This document shows positions 38,753-48,319 of a stretch of 64,000 bases of DNA, piece after piece. Origin of the DNA: Candidatus Zixiibacteriota bacterium (lineage in GTDB: Bacteria; Zixibacteria; MSB-5A5; WJJR01); contig JBFMGX010000004.1 in the NCBI GenBank assembly GCA_040752595.1, positions 27,440-91,439 of the forward strand. Reading direction: 5' to 3'. The notes under the pieces were generated by a model that was not told the origin of the DNA, ran no database searches, and saw only the letters and a list, made by a program, of their open reading frames with translations. Within the stretch, counting starts at the first letter, position 1. Every line of letters begins with the position of its first letter. The translations under genes and the position numbers were made by a program.

Positions 38753-39901
38753 CTACGCCGCCCGCGTGCGGTACCGATACGCCGTCAGGAAGAACCCGCC
38801 CAACGCCAGACTGAAGATCATGACGCGCGCGAGGAAACCGACATAGGGAATGCGCACCGCCAGCATGAGGATCACCAGCCCCACGATCAGCGATACAGCC
38901 CGCGATATCTTCCGCCCGGAGCGCAGGAACAAAAGGAGCCACTCACCGAGAGGGAGAGCGACAAATATCATTGATAAGTAAAGCAATATGGCCCAGCCGA
39001 CCACAATCGCGATAGCGACCGGAATCCCGATCAAGGTCAGCGCCAATGCCACGGCCACAATCGGCATGCAGATCAAGAACAGGAATCCGACGCCCAAACT
39101 CTTCCACGAACTCGTGCGGATGGACATCTTCACGTCATCGACAAACGGCCGGAAGAGAATCAAGAGCACGATTCCGACCACCAGCATTCCCAGATACCAC
39201 CAGGCATCCCAGAAAAAGCACCCGAGTGTATACCCTTCGTCCGGCTTCTCCTTCCTCGGCACCCGCTCGACGCCTCCCAGGATTTGGGCTCCTTCTTCGA
39301 TCTTCGGGGCTTTCTCGGACGTGTACTTCAAGGCGCCGCCGACGATCGCGGTCGGCATGACAATGAGGTGGTCGCATGTCACCCGGATATCGCCGTCAAC
39401 CTGGCCATAGACTGTCATCGTCCCGGCCTCGCCGCGCAAATCGCCGCCGATCCGTCCGCGGATGATGGCTTCGCTTGTGCCGACATAGACGTCCTTTTCC
39501 ACCCAACTCCGTGAGTCGAGGACCACGCTCTGGGCAAACGCCATCAGGTTGCGCTCGATGTGCCCGCGGACCGTGACGTTCTGCGCGAACAGCCGCGCGG
39601 AGTTGCTCACCGTGCCGTTCACGTCGATCTTCTGTCCGCCGGCGATGAGCGAGTTGTCCACGGCGCCGGAATCCCCCAATGTCACCGTGCGCGCCAGGGC
39701 GATTGCATCGCCCACGATGTGGGACTCGATATTGACGTTCCCGCCGGTCGCGATCAAGTCGTCGAGGATGTCGCCGTGGACGATCTGGACTGCCTCTCCG
39801 GAGCGGAATTCCGTGCCCGTGGCCGTGCCACCCCATACGACACAAAGAGCTGCCGCGACCCACCGGGCGGCCATCATCCGTCGCTGCCGACAACACTGCA
39901 T
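38753..39901 (-). CDS. Exported polymer-forming (bactofilin-like) membrane protein
   Basis: The 382-residue protein starts at an ATG with GGAGGTGA four bases upstream. After a signal peptide comes a beta-helix-like region of short hydrophobic turns (HGDILDDLIATGGNVNIESH, IVGDAIALARTVTLGDSGAV, IIRGRIGGDLRGEAGTMTVYG, about 35-190), as in bactofilins. It is followed by about five membrane helices in the C-terminal half (LGMLVVGIVLLILF, IVAVALALTLIGIPVAIAIV, and so on). The likely role is an envelope scaffold. It ends with TAG. Confidence 0.72.
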   Translation of the reverse strand: MQCCRQRRMMAARWVAAALCVVWGGTATGTEFRSGEAVQIVHGDILDDLIATGGNVNIESHIVGDAIALARTVTLGDSGAVDNSLIAGGQKIDVNGTVSNSARLFAQNVTVRGHIERNLMAFAQSVVLDSRSWVEKDVYVGTSEAIIRGRIGGDLRGEAGTMTVYGQVDGDIRVTCDHLIVMPTAIVGGALKYTSEKAPKIEEGAQILGGVERVPRKEKPDEGYTLGCFFWDAWWYLGMLVVGIVLLILFRPFVDDVKMSIRTSSWKSLGVGFLFLICMPIVAVALALTLIGIPVAIAIVVGWAILLYLSMIFVALPLGEWLLLFLRSGRKISRAVSLIVGLVILMLAVRIPYVGFLARVMIFSLALGGFFLTAYRYRTRAA

Positions 39902-40333
39902 GGTGTCACCTCCCCATAGACTCGTCTCGCAACCCTGAAGTTCACCTGCTGGTACGAAACCGCGCTCGGCCGGTTGCAACGCCCGTAGAGTAGCGGACAC
40001 TGCCTCCGCCGCCAAGGCATTTTGCCGTCTGTAAGGATTTGCTCTCCCTCCCGAACGCCATCCTCCCGTCACCAGCCATTGCTGGAGAACGGCGTACGTG
40101 CGGCCGATATAAGAAATTAGTGCCGAGACAGTTAGCGTCGCGCTTGGAGTCTCGGCGAGAAGTTTCGGGTGGCGAACGGGCTTTTTGGTCCGGGCGCGGG
40201 AGACTGGCGTCTCTGGCGGTCCGGCTTCAGGGAGCAACGTCGGGTCTTCCGTTTCGCCCCGATGGCGACCATGGTCGGCGTCGTCTGTCGAACGTCGGCC
40301 GAAGCCGAGCCGTCTCTCTTGGCACGGAATGCC
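39902..40333. other. Divergent intergenic region without a recognised gene
   Basis: About 430 bases between the bactofilin-like gene and the diguanylate cyclase. I see a 7-base inverted repeat (CCGAGAC..GTCTCGG, about 40120-40155) but no conserved riboswitch. The cyclase frame stays open into this stretch, so a longer cyclase N-terminus cannot be excluded. Confidence 0.4.
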
Positions 40334-41908
40334 ATGCGCATGGCAGCATCACACCTGCAACCATCCGTTCTGCCCCGTGGTGATCAGCCGTTCTGGGTGC
40401 TGCGCACGCTTCCCCTCGGCACGCTGCTCTTCAGCTTTGCTTCCGGGGGACAGCCGACCCTGGGGGGAACGGCCGGTTGGGCGTTGGCGGGACTCTATGC
40501 GGCGGTCTTTGCCGTGCCGGGTGCCCTGGTTTGGTGGCGGGGATGGCGCTTCCCTTCGTACTTCTGGCCGCTGTTTCTCGTCGATACGATCGCCATCGCG
40601 GCGCTGGTCCACATGACCGGCGGGCCGGACAGCAGCTACTTCGTCCTGTACTACGCCCTGGTCCCGTTTGTCGCCTTCCACATGCGGATCGGCTCCGGCT
40701 TGATTGCCGCTGGACTCGTCACAGTCGCCTACGTCGGTGTGTGCATCGGACATTCCGGCGTTGGGCGTTTACCAGATGTCGCCTTTCGCACTATTATCCT
40801 CTGGGCCCTGACGACGGCGCTGGGCCTGGCCGGACGATTCGCCGGCGTGTTCGCGGGGCGGCTTCTGAACGCGATGGACAAGCTCAACGAACGTACCTCT
40901 GAACTCGAGCGCACGCACGCCCAATTGGAAACGATCTACGAGACGTCCCGGTCGCTGGCGGAGCTGATGTCGGTCGACAACGTCATTCAACGTGTCCTCA
41001 CGATCGCCAATCGCGTCTTGAACTACCCCGTCTGCGAGATTCTGACCTGGCATCAAAGCACGCGGGATTTCCGGTTACAGGGTCGGGTCGAAGGTGGCTG
41101 CACCCAGCAATTCCGCAATCCGCAGGCGGTCGAGCTCAACGACGTGTTCAGGCAGGCCATCGCCACGGCCCAGGCGGTGCGCATTGTCGATCACTACACG
41201 GGGCGGGTCGTGTTGGACGGGACCGCGCGCCGGTCGCAGCTTGTCGTGCCCATGGTCTCGGAAGGACGCGTGGTTGGCCTGCTGAATGCCGAATCACCGC
41301 GGGCCAGGGCCTTCAGCGAGCACGATCAGCGCGTGCTCTCGGTCTTGGCGGCCTCCACCGCGATGGCGCTCGTCAACGCCGACCTGCATCGGCGCATGGA
41401 GGAACTCATCATCATCGACGAGTTGACCGGCGTCTACAATTACCGGTATTTCTGCACGCGCCTGGAGGATGAAAAGCGCCGCGCTGCCCGCTACGGACAG
41501 CCGCTGTCACTCATCATGGTCGATATCGATTGGTTCAAGGAATTGAATGATCGCCATGGTCATCAGGCGGGTAACCTGGCTCTGCGGCGGATGGCGTGGA
41601 CGATCGGCGCCTGCATCCGCGACGTCGATATCCTTGCCCGCTATGGCGGTGAGGAATTCATGATCATCCTCCCGCAGACCGGCGTCCGCGAGGCCAAGGC
41701 CATCGCCGAGCGCATCCGCGGACAGATCGAAAAGACGGAATTCGGCGCCGATGCGACCGGATGTCCGATACACCTCACCGTGTCCCTGGGAATATCCTGC
41801 TATCCCGAAAACGGCCTCCCCGAGGATGCCCTCGTGGATTCCGTGGACCAGGCACTCTACCGTGCCAAGGGGGCCGGGAAGAACGCCGTCGCCGTCTCCA
41901 CGTCCTGA
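40334..41908 (+). CDS. Membrane diguanylate cyclase with GAF domain
   Basis: Makes cyclic di-GMP. The roughly 524-residue protein has five to six N-terminal membrane helices (about 30-200), a short coiled linker (LNERTSELERTHAQLETIYE), a GAF domain (about 225-375, VIQRVLTIANRVLNYPVCEI), and a GGDEF domain with active site RYGGEEFMIILP and VDIDWFKELNDRHGHQAGN. The start is uncertain: ATGs at 40334 and 40262 and further upstream are in frame. No inhibitory RxxD site directly before the GGEEF is seen. Confidence 0.88.
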   Translation: MRMAASHLQPSVLPRGDQPFWVLRTLPLGTLLFSFASGGQPTLGGTAGWALAGLYAAVFAVPGALVWWRGWRFPSYFWPLFLVDTIAIAALVHMTGGPDSSYFVLYYALVPFVAFHMRIGSGLIAAGLVTVAYVGVCIGHSGVGRLPDVAFRTIILWALTTALGLAGRFAGVFAGRLLNAMDKLNERTSELERTHAQLETIYETSRSLAELMSVDNVIQRVLTIANRVLNYPVCEILTWHQSTRDFRLQGRVEGGCTQQFRNPQAVELNDVFRQAIATAQAVRIVDHYTGRVVLDGTARRSQLVVPMVSEGRVVGLLNAESPRARAFSEHDQRVLSVLAASTAMALVNADLHRRMEELIIIDELTGVYNYRYFCTRLEDEKRRAARYGQPLSLIMVDIDWFKELNDRHGHQAGNLALRRMAWTIGACIRDVDILARYGGEEFMIILPQTGVREAKAIAERIRGQIEKTEFGADATGCPIHLTVSLGISCYPENGLPEDALVDSVDQALYRAKGAGKNAVAVSTS

Positions 41909-42077
41909 ACCGGCGTCATGATCCATGCCCGACTCTGGAACAGGCGCCGACACCAGACTTGCTCCCTTGAGCGTCTGACATGACTAGGAGTCCAAGATGC
42001 GTTGCGGCTTCAGCCGGTGCGGTGCGTTGTTGACGGCCCATCACCCTGTCCTCCTCCCGGTGGCAGGAGGGCAAGTG

Positions 42078-42133
42078 AAACCTCTCCCTCCGGGAGAGGT
42101 CGATCCGTCCGGAGGACGGATCGGGTGAGGGAG
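42078..42133. repeat. Palindromic repeat, family A (without loop insertion)
   Basis: AACCTCTCCCTCCGGGAGAGG followed by the GTCCGGAGGAC hairpin, almost identical to the copy at 13823-13877. No gene is seen in 41909-42247. Confidence 0.8.
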
Positions 42134-42247
42134 TCTTCCTTCCATCCGCCAGTCCGAGGCACTTGGTAAACCGCCGTTGCCTGCGCGAGTCCGAAGCGCT
42201 AATTAGCAGTTGGCGCACCCACGTTCCCGTGGGCTCGTATCGTGCTG

Positions 42248-43132
42248 ATGCCTTCGTTGATCGTCTCATACAGCGGCCCTGCGCCCGATCCCGAGCTGTT
42301 GGAGTGGACGGCCACCGGGCTCGTAGGAGGCGTCGTGCTCTTTCGCGACAACGCTCCCGATGAGGACGCCCTGTGCACGGCGGTCGCGACGCTGCGCCGG
42401 CATGCGCCTCGACAGTTCCGCGTGATGATCGATGAGGAGGGGGGACGTGTTCGCCGACTCCCCGATGCCCCGCAGTCCATGCGCGATCTGCGCGACTATC
42501 ACCACGCCGGTCCCGATGCCGTCCGGCACGCCTATATGTCGGTCGCCGACCGCCTTCGCGCGCTGGGGATCGATACGCTCTTGGCCCCGGTCGCCGATAT
42601 TGGCGGATCGGAGTCCTCGTGGCTGCGTTCTCGGACGTTTTCGGACGATCCCGACGAGGTCGCGGCGATGGTCCGCAGCGTTATCGCCGGCGTTCAACAG
42701 CGCGGCGTTTCATGCTGTGTCAAGCACTTCCCCGGGATGCACGCCGTGGCCATTGATCCGCACGGCGCCCCGGCCGAAGACCCGACGCCGCCCTCGGTTT
42801 GGGAGCGCACGAGTGCCGTGCCGTTTCGCGCCGCCATCGTCTCCGGGGTCCATCTCGTCATGGTCGGCCATCAACGATTCAATGGCTTTGACGCCCTGCG
42901 TCCCGCCTGCCTATCGCCGGTCATCGTCGGCGCGCTGTTGCGGGAACGGCTCGGCTTTGCCGGTTTGGTGGCGACAGATGATCTGGCAATGGGCGCCGTC
43001 ACACGGGATTACCCCATCGAGGCCGCGGTCCGCGGGGCCTGCGATGCCGGCTGCGACCTCGTGTTGGTGTGCAACGATCGGGCGCTGCAGCGACGGGCGG
43101 TTGCGATTCTGAAACAGCGCCCGCTGCAATGA
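42248..43132 (+). CDS. nagZ: Beta-N-acetylhexosaminidase NagZ (glycoside hydrolase family 3)
   Basis: Removes GlcNAc from GlcNAc-anhydroMurNAc fragments during wall recycling. The 294-residue protein has LVGGVVLFRDNA, the substrate-binding MIDEEGGRVRRL, the active-site loop CVKHFPGMHAVAIDPHG and the nucleophile region VATDDLAMGAV. The usual KHFPGHGD reads KHFPGMHA here, but an Asp-x-x-His (IDPHG) is kept. Length fits short single-domain NagZ. The start could be GTG 42242. It is followed by anmK and a SpoIID gene, a coherent recycling set. Confidence 0.88.
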   Translation: MPSLIVSYSGPAPDPELLEWTATGLVGGVVLFRDNAPDEDALCTAVATLRRHAPRQFRVMIDEEGGRVRRLPDAPQSMRDLRDYHHAGPDAVRHAYMSVADRLRALGIDTLLAPVADIGGSESSWLRSRTFSDDPDEVAAMVRSVIAGVQQRGVSCCVKHFPGMHAVAIDPHGAPAEDPTPPSVWERTSAVPFRAAIVSGVHLVMVGHQRFNGFDALRPACLSPVIVGALLRERLGFAGLVATDDLAMGAVTRDYPIEAAVRGACDAGCDLVLVCNDRALQRRAVAILKQRPLQ

Positions 43133-43160
43133 CTGGCTTGTGAGATTCTCTGACCACACG

Positions 43161-44357
43161 ATGAGTGAAGCGACCTTCGATACTCACCCGCTCCAGCGCC
43201 TGCTGTCGCGCCGTCGACTGCGCGTGCTGGGAATCAACAGTGGCACGTCGATCGACGGGCTCGATTTGGCGCTGGTTGAAATCCGCGACCGGTCGCCTGT
43301 CCCAGCGGTGAAATGCCTTCTGACCTGCCATGTGCCCCTTCCGCCCCGGCTGCGCCGCACCTTGCTGCGCTTGGCGGCATCCACGAGTATCGACAAGGAA
43401 GAGGTCGCGCGTGCGCATTTCGCTCTCGGGGATTTCATGGCCGCATCCGTCCGTCGACTGGGACTCGCTGGCCGACGTCAGCCGGTCGATCTGATCGGCT
43501 CCCACGGGCAGACCATCGGGCATTTCCCCGCACAGACCGGAGGCGGTACGGAGAATGCCACCTGGCAGATCGGTGCCCTCAATACCATTGCCCAGCGCAC
43601 GGGGATTCCCACGATTGGTGACTTCCGTCCGGCCGATATTGCTGCCGGCGGCATGGGGGCTCCGTTGTCCGGATATTACCATCACATAATATTCGGGTCC
43701 GGAGTGCCGGTGTTGAATCTGGGCGGCATTGCCAACGTCTCCGTGTCGTTCGTGCGCCGACAGGGGCTGCGTGTCCTTGCCTTCGACATCGGTCCCGCCA
43801 ACATGATGAGCGACGCGCTGGCGCAGCGTCTGCTCCGGCGGCGTTTCGATCGTGACGGCGCCCTGGCCGCCGCCGGTCGACCGATCCCGGCCATCGTGGC
43901 GCGGGCGTTGCGCCTGTCCTACTTTCGTGCGTCTCCCCCCAAGAGTTGTGGGCGTGAGGAGTTTGGCCAGGCAACGGTGTCACGTCTCTTCTTCCGCGAT
44001 GGACGGCCGCTCGGACGGACGACCGACCTCCTGGCCACAGCCGTCGAGATCACGGCGCAGGCCGTCGCCATTGCCGTGACCCGGTGGGTGGCGCCCCGCA
44101 CACGACGGCGCGAATTGGTCCTCACCGGCGGGGGTGTGCACAACCACACGTTGGTGCGACGTCTCAGCACCCTTCTTCCCCAATGGCGCCTGCCGGATTC
44201 GTCCGACCGGCTCATTCCACCGCAATTCGTCGAGCCGGTCGGATTCGCCGTGCTGGCCCACGAGACATTGCGTGGTCGCGCCGGCAATCTCGGCGGTGCC
44301 ACCGGCGCATCCCGATCCGCCGTTCTCGGCCTCATCGCGCTGCCTGCCCCACGATGA
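43161..44357 (+). CDS. anmK: Anhydro-N-acetylmuramic acid kinase
   Basis: Phosphorylates and opens 1,6-anhydroMurNAc released by NagZ. It is about 398 residues, with the ATPase motif LGINSGTSIDGLDLALVE, GSHGQTIGHFP, the catalytic-Asp segment IGDFRPADIAAGGMGAPLSGY, NLGGIANVS, AFDIGPANMMSDAL and the C-terminal LTGGGVHNHTLV. A GTG at 43140 is an alternative start. Its stop overlaps the SpoIID start by four bases. Confidence 0.93.
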   Translation: MSEATFDTHPLQRLLSRRRLRVLGINSGTSIDGLDLALVEIRDRSPVPAVKCLLTCHVPLPPRLRRTLLRLAASTSIDKEEVARAHFALGDFMAASVRRLGLAGRRQPVDLIGSHGQTIGHFPAQTGGGTENATWQIGALNTIAQRTGIPTIGDFRPADIAAGGMGAPLSGYYHHIIFGSGVPVLNLGGIANVSVSFVRRQGLRVLAFDIGPANMMSDALAQRLLRRRFDRDGALAAAGRPIPAIVARALRLSYFRASPPKSCGREEFGQATVSRLFFRDGRPLGRTTDLLATAVEITAQAVAIAVTRWVAPRTRRRELVLTGGGVHNHTLVRRLSTLLPQWRLPDSSDRLIPPQFVEPVGFAVLAHETLRGRAGNLGGATGASRSAVLGLIALPAPR

Positions 44358-45655
44358 ACATGAATTCGAGACCGATCAGGCACCCTCTGTTCCGATGGCT
44401 TCCGGCGGTGATCAGCGCCACGGCGTTGATGTCTGCTTCCGGGTGTATTCCCTCCCGGTTGCGCACCGGCGCGCTGTTCGTGACCGACAGGGTACGGCCT
44501 CCGGTCGTGCGCGTGCTGTTGCCGACCGATAACCCACACGTCGCCGTGCGCGGCGAAGGTCGGTATGTCATCCGCATCGCGATCGACACAGCCGCCGAAC
44601 CGCTCACCTTCTCGACCGAGGGGGCGCTGACCATCCGGCGCACCGGGCATTGGCTGGAGGTCTTCGACGCGCATAAGGTCGCGTTGGCGCGCGGCGCCAT
44701 CGGTCTGACGATCCATCCGGAAGACCCCGACCAGCGGCTTTGGCTGGATGGGCGGCCATATTATGGCTGTCTGGTCATCGGCACTGCGAATGCGAAGCTG
44801 CTGCAGATCGTCAACCGGCTGAATCTCGACCGTTACCTCGAGGGCGTGCTCACGCCGGAACTGGGGGAGCGTCGCGACGACGAATTCGAAGCGGTGCGGG
44901 CGCAGGCGGTGGCATCGCGCACCTATGCGCTGAAGCATCTCGGCCAGTACGGGGTCGCGCCCTATGACTTGCGCGCCGACGTGGCCGACCAGATCTATGT
45001 GGGCGCCTCGCAGCCGCGCGCCTGGGTCGATTCCGCCGTGACGACGACGCAGGGCGAAGTCATCACGTACGCCGGTCATCTCATTGACGCCTACTACCAC
45101 TCGACCTGCGGCGGGCGCACCGACGCCATCGAGGACATCTGGACCAAGCCGCCGCGTCCGTACCTGGTCTCCGTCGACGACGACACCTTCTGCCAGTGGT
45201 CAAAGTACACGTCCTGGACCGAGCAGTTCTCCGGTCGTGTGCTGCTGGCGAACCTGCGGAGCTACCGCCGCCAACTGGCCACGCCGGCAATCGGCGATTT
45301 CCACCGAGTCGATTCGATCTCGCTGGGAACAGAGACTCCGGGCGGTCGCCGCACGACGATGACGGTCGTGACTCCGGCGGGGCGGTGGACCATCTTCTCC
45401 GATAAGATCCGCTGGGCTTTGGGTCGACCATCACGGCCGGGTACGATTCTACCCTCCAGCCGTTTTGTTCTCACACTGCGCCGTGACAAACACGGAAAAG
45501 TCGTGGGTGCCACCGCCAATGGCTCGGGGTACGGCCACGGCGTCGGGATCTGCCAGTGCGGGATGATCGGACGTGCGCGCGCAGGGGAATCATACGTCTC
45601 AATCCTCACGACCTACTACCCCGGCGTTCTGATCGAACGCGTGTATGGTCTCTGA
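44354..45655 (+). CDS. SpoIID/LytB-type peptidoglycan lytic lipoprotein
   Basis: The 433-residue protein has a lipobox (LMSASGC about 31). Its SpoIID domain includes LDRYLEGVLTPELG, FEAVRAQAVASRTYALKHLG, the zinc/catalytic-region motif AYYHSTCGGRTDAIEDIW and GYGHGVGICQCGM. SpoIID is a lytic transglycosylase that cleaves denuded glycan strands to anhydro ends. With nagZ and anmK overlapping upstream, one operon would make, trim and phosphorylate anhydro-muropeptides. Confidence 0.88.
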   Translation: MNMNSRPIRHPLFRWLPAVISATALMSASGCIPSRLRTGALFVTDRVRPPVVRVLLPTDNPHVAVRGEGRYVIRIAIDTAAEPLTFSTEGALTIRRTGHWLEVFDAHKVALARGAIGLTIHPEDPDQRLWLDGRPYYGCLVIGTANAKLLQIVNRLNLDRYLEGVLTPELGERRDDEFEAVRAQAVASRTYALKHLGQYGVAPYDLRADVADQIYVGASQPRAWVDSAVTTTQGEVITYAGHLIDAYYHSTCGGRTDAIEDIWTKPPRPYLVSVDDDTFCQWSKYTSWTEQFSGRVLLANLRSYRRQLATPAIGDFHRVDSISLGTETPGGRRTTMTVVTPAGRWTIFSDKIRWALGRPSRPGTILPSSRFVLTLRRDKHGKVVGATANGSGYGHGVGICQCGMIGRARAGESYVSILTTYYPGVLIERVYGL

Positions 45656-45705
45656 CCCTGGCAGGTTGCTGAAAGACACATGGGAGTGGTCTTTTACGCC
45701 CATTT

Positions 45706-45817
45706 GTCATCCCGAGCGAAGCGAGGGATCTGCTGTTTCTCCAATGGGAGGAAAGCAGATTTTCACCCGCCTTTGGCGGGCAAGCTCCGCCAAAGAGCGG
45801 CGGGACTCGGAATGACA
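45706..45817. repeat. Inverted palindromic repeat pair, family B, with nested palindrome
   Basis: Left arm GTCATCCCGAGCGAAGCGAG is intact. In the right arm the core is replaced by about 40 bases that are palindromic (CCCGCCTTTGGCGGG..CCGCCAAAGAGCGGCGGG), while the outer CTCGGAATGAC is kept. Confidence 0.8.
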
Positions 45818-45858
45818 AGGGTTGCCCTTCTTCAGCAACCTGCAAAATGGAAGATGAT

Positions 45859-45936
45859 AACCTCTCCCTCCGGCCTGCCCCGAGCGGGATCGAGGGGGAG
45901 AGGTTGATCCGTCCGGAGGACGGATCGGGTGAGGGG
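45859..45936. repeat. Palindromic repeat, family A (with B-like loop insertion)
   Basis: AACCTCTCCCTCCGG, inserted CCCCGAGCGGGATCGAGG, then GGAGAGGTTGATCCG and the GGAGGAC hairpin. It lies 110 bases before the OmpA-like gene. Confidence 0.8.
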
Positions 45937-46049
45937 TGCTTTCACCACGCGTTCCATCCCAGTAGCCGATGAGGAGTGCACATCAGTCGTCCCTCACACC
46001 CCTCACAAAACCCTTGCCGCACGGACCGCCCGCCGTAGATTCCTCGGCG

Positions 46050-47615
46050 ATGAGAGACTCGCAGACCAACACCGTCCGGACCCGCGCGCTGCGGGCCTTG
46101 CTCACAGCCACAGCGTTCGTGCTCCTGATCCATTCATCGGCCTCCGCCGTCGTCGATGCCGAACTGGAGATTGGGGCGACCCAGGCAGCGCTGTCCAAAC
46201 TGGGGCAACCCTGGGCCATCGGACCCCACTTTGGTCTGGGCGCACGACTGGGAATGTCAGATCGATGGTCCCTACGGTTCGGTCTCACCTGGAGACGGCT
46301 CTGGGATGACATTCGCAGCATGAGCACCATCAAGTTTCCCCATCCGGATGACCGGGCCGAGCAGGCTTGGACGCAGACCGGCCTCTCCGTGCAGGCGATT
46401 CGCACGATGGGTGGCGGGAGTTGGTCCCCCTATCTCGGCGGCGGCCTCGGTCTGTCCACATGGCGCGTGGAGCAGTATCCCGGTTACCGCCCCGTCGCCG
46501 TGGACCGGGGAGATGGCGCCCTTGTCGACTTTGCCGCCACCGAGTTGATCTGTGCGCTCGTCGGGGGCGTGACACCGTCGCTGCACGGTGATACCCGCCT
46601 GAAGATCCAACTGGGCGTCGACCTCTTCACCGGCATCGGCGCCGATTTCGCCCGTGAGGTCAACGACGAGCGCTCACGGGCGCAGATCACTTTCGCCCTT
46701 GGTCTGAGTTTCCCGTTGCAGGGGGGCCATTCGCGTCGCAAGTCGAATCTCGGATCGCGACAGACGAATGCTGGTCGCGCCGCGACGGACACTGTAAAGC
46801 CCGGCCGCTCCGCCAATCCCGGACGACAGGGAGACGGTGACGGCGACGGTGTCCCGGATGCCTTTGACAACTGTCCCAACACTCCGGCGGGGGCGGTCGT
46901 CGACCGCACCGGTTGTCCTTTGGATGCCGATGGCGACGGTGTTTTCGATGGTCTCGATCGTTGCCCCGGGACGCCATTTGCCGATCGGCGCCGGGTCGAC
47001 TCCACCGGATGTATCCCCACTCCACCGCGCGCGGCCCCGGCGACGTCGCCTCGCGTCGTGACCCCTGATCCGGCCGATACCGCCGTTCCCGCGGTCGTCT
47101 TGCCCGCATACCTTGACACCACGACCGCCAATACCATCCCCCCCATGCCGCATCCGGCGCCGGTGGCGGATGCCGATAGCGATGGCGTGCCCGATCCCCT
47201 TGACCGTTGTCCTGACACGCCGAAGGGGATGGAGGTCGATTCGAGCGGCTGCCTGACGATGACGCAGTTGGACCAGCGTCTGGTCCTGCACGTCGCCTAC
47301 ATCTCCGGCGGAACGGAGCTGGACCCGACCAGCACGCGTGTCCTGAATGATCTTGCGACCCGTTTGCGCGGAACACCCGATGTCAGGATCACCGTGGCCG
47401 GCTTCACCGATGACATCGGCGAGGCCGAGGCCAACATGCGCCTCTCACGGAAGCGCGCCGACAAGGCTAAGGCCTATCTGGTCTCGCGCGGCGTCGCCGC
47501 CAAGCGCATCACCGCCATCGGCAAAGGCGAGGCCGGGCCCATCGCCGACAATGCCACCGCCCTCGGCCGCCGCACCAACCGGCGGCTGGAGATCTCCTTC
47601 CAGCGGGGGCAGTAG
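46050..47615 (+). CDS. OmpA-family outer-membrane protein with thrombospondin type 3 repeats
   Basis: The 521-residue protein has a signal peptide (about 12-32, AFVLLIHSSASA), a beta-barrel region (about 35-240) and calcium-binding TSP3 repeats (GDGDGDGVPDAFDNCPNTPA, DADGDGVFDGLDRCPGTP, ADSDGVPDPLDRCPDTP) with a long Pro/Ala/Thr linker between the second and third. The C-terminal OmpA peptidoglycan-binding domain has VAGFTDDIGEAEANMRLSRKRA and AIGKGEAGPIADN. It should tie the outer membrane to the wall. The start at 46050 gives the signal peptide; the upstream frame crosses a repeat. It ends with TAG. Confidence 0.88.
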   Translation: MRDSQTNTVRTRALRALLTATAFVLLIHSSASAVVDAELEIGATQAALSKLGQPWAIGPHFGLGARLGMSDRWSLRFGLTWRRLWDDIRSMSTIKFPHPDDRAEQAWTQTGLSVQAIRTMGGGSWSPYLGGGLGLSTWRVEQYPGYRPVAVDRGDGALVDFAATELICALVGGVTPSLHGDTRLKIQLGVDLFTGIGADFAREVNDERSRAQITFALGLSFPLQGGHSRRKSNLGSRQTNAGRAATDTVKPGRSANPGRQGDGDGDGVPDAFDNCPNTPAGAVVDRTGCPLDADGDGVFDGLDRCPGTPFADRRRVDSTGCIPTPPRAAPATSPRVVTPDPADTAVPAVVLPAYLDTTTANTIPPMPHPAPVADADSDGVPDPLDRCPDTPKGMEVDSSGCLTMTQLDQRLVLHVAYISGGTELDPTSTRVLNDLATRLRGTPDVRITVAGFTDDIGEAEANMRLSRKRADKAKAYLVSRGVAAKRITAIGKGEAGPIADNATALGRRTNRRLEISFQRGQ

Positions 47616-47651
47616 CGTGCGGTAACGACAGCGTCGAGCGGCTGCCCGACA

Positions 47652-48134
47652 TCACAGCATCATCTCAAACTCAATCTCATCCCGGATCGGAATCCCATGC
47701 ATCCCGATCTCCGGGATGCCCGGCTTGAGGCGGCGTGACTCGGCCAGGGCATTGACGTGCACGGCGGCGATGACGAACCCCCGGCGCTGGTAGAACCGGA
47801 TCGCCTCGAGATTGTCGTTCGTGGTGATCAGCCATAGACGGCAACCGCCGCGTTGGAGCGCCTCACTTCGAACCCGGTCGACCAACGCTGTCCCGATTCC
47901 CGCGAACCGGCGGAGCGCATCGAGCGTCACGATCTCGCACTGATCTCCAGTGATCTCGAACGTGACCAAGCCGACTTTCTCCCCCTAGTGATCGGCGGCG
48001 TAGAACCCCTCGATTTCTGTGGGATAGACCTTCCGTCCCCTCGTAACAACGAAGTCCGCGCCCCAATTGCGGACTACGAGCGCGCGGACCCAGTCGCGCT
48101 CCGCCGTCGTGACCGGGTGGATTGTGCAAACCAT
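47652..48134 (-). pseudogene. GNAT acetyltransferase interrupted by one in-frame amber codon
   Basis: Reading from an ATG at 48134 (MVCTIHPVTTAERDWVRALV) the GNAT fold is intact except for a TAG at 47985-47987, which falls between EIEGFYAADH and GEKVGLVTFEI. Downstream come the acetyl-CoA loop region LRRFAGIGTALVDRVRSEA, IRFYQRRGFVIAAV and a normal C-terminus, 160 codons in all. Everything before and after the amber is in one frame, so this is a single-base change (for example from CAG), a sequencing error, or a readthrough site. TAG is a normal stop elsewhere in this window. Confidence 0.78.
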
Positions 48135-48239
48135 CGTTTCTCTGTTTCGAATGGATCTGGATCCACTGATGCCCTGCCGTCATGATACCGCCGGAGCCGC
48201 CCTTCCAACAGCGTCTTGCGGCGGTGCGACAGACCGCGG

Positions 48240-48308
48240 TGCCCCACCCGAAGGGTGGGTGTCTCATCCGTCACCGTCCAAGAACCCCACCCTGCGGGTG
48301 GGGCACTG
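48240..48308. repeat. Inverted pair of family F hairpins
   Basis: GTGCCCCACCCGAAGGGTGG and ACCCTGCGGGTGGGGCACTG surround about 30 bases, ending 12 bases before the stop of the dockerin-like gene. The remaining 100 bases to the GNAT start hold no gene. Confidence 0.75.
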
Positions 48309-48319
48309 AAGCCCTCACT

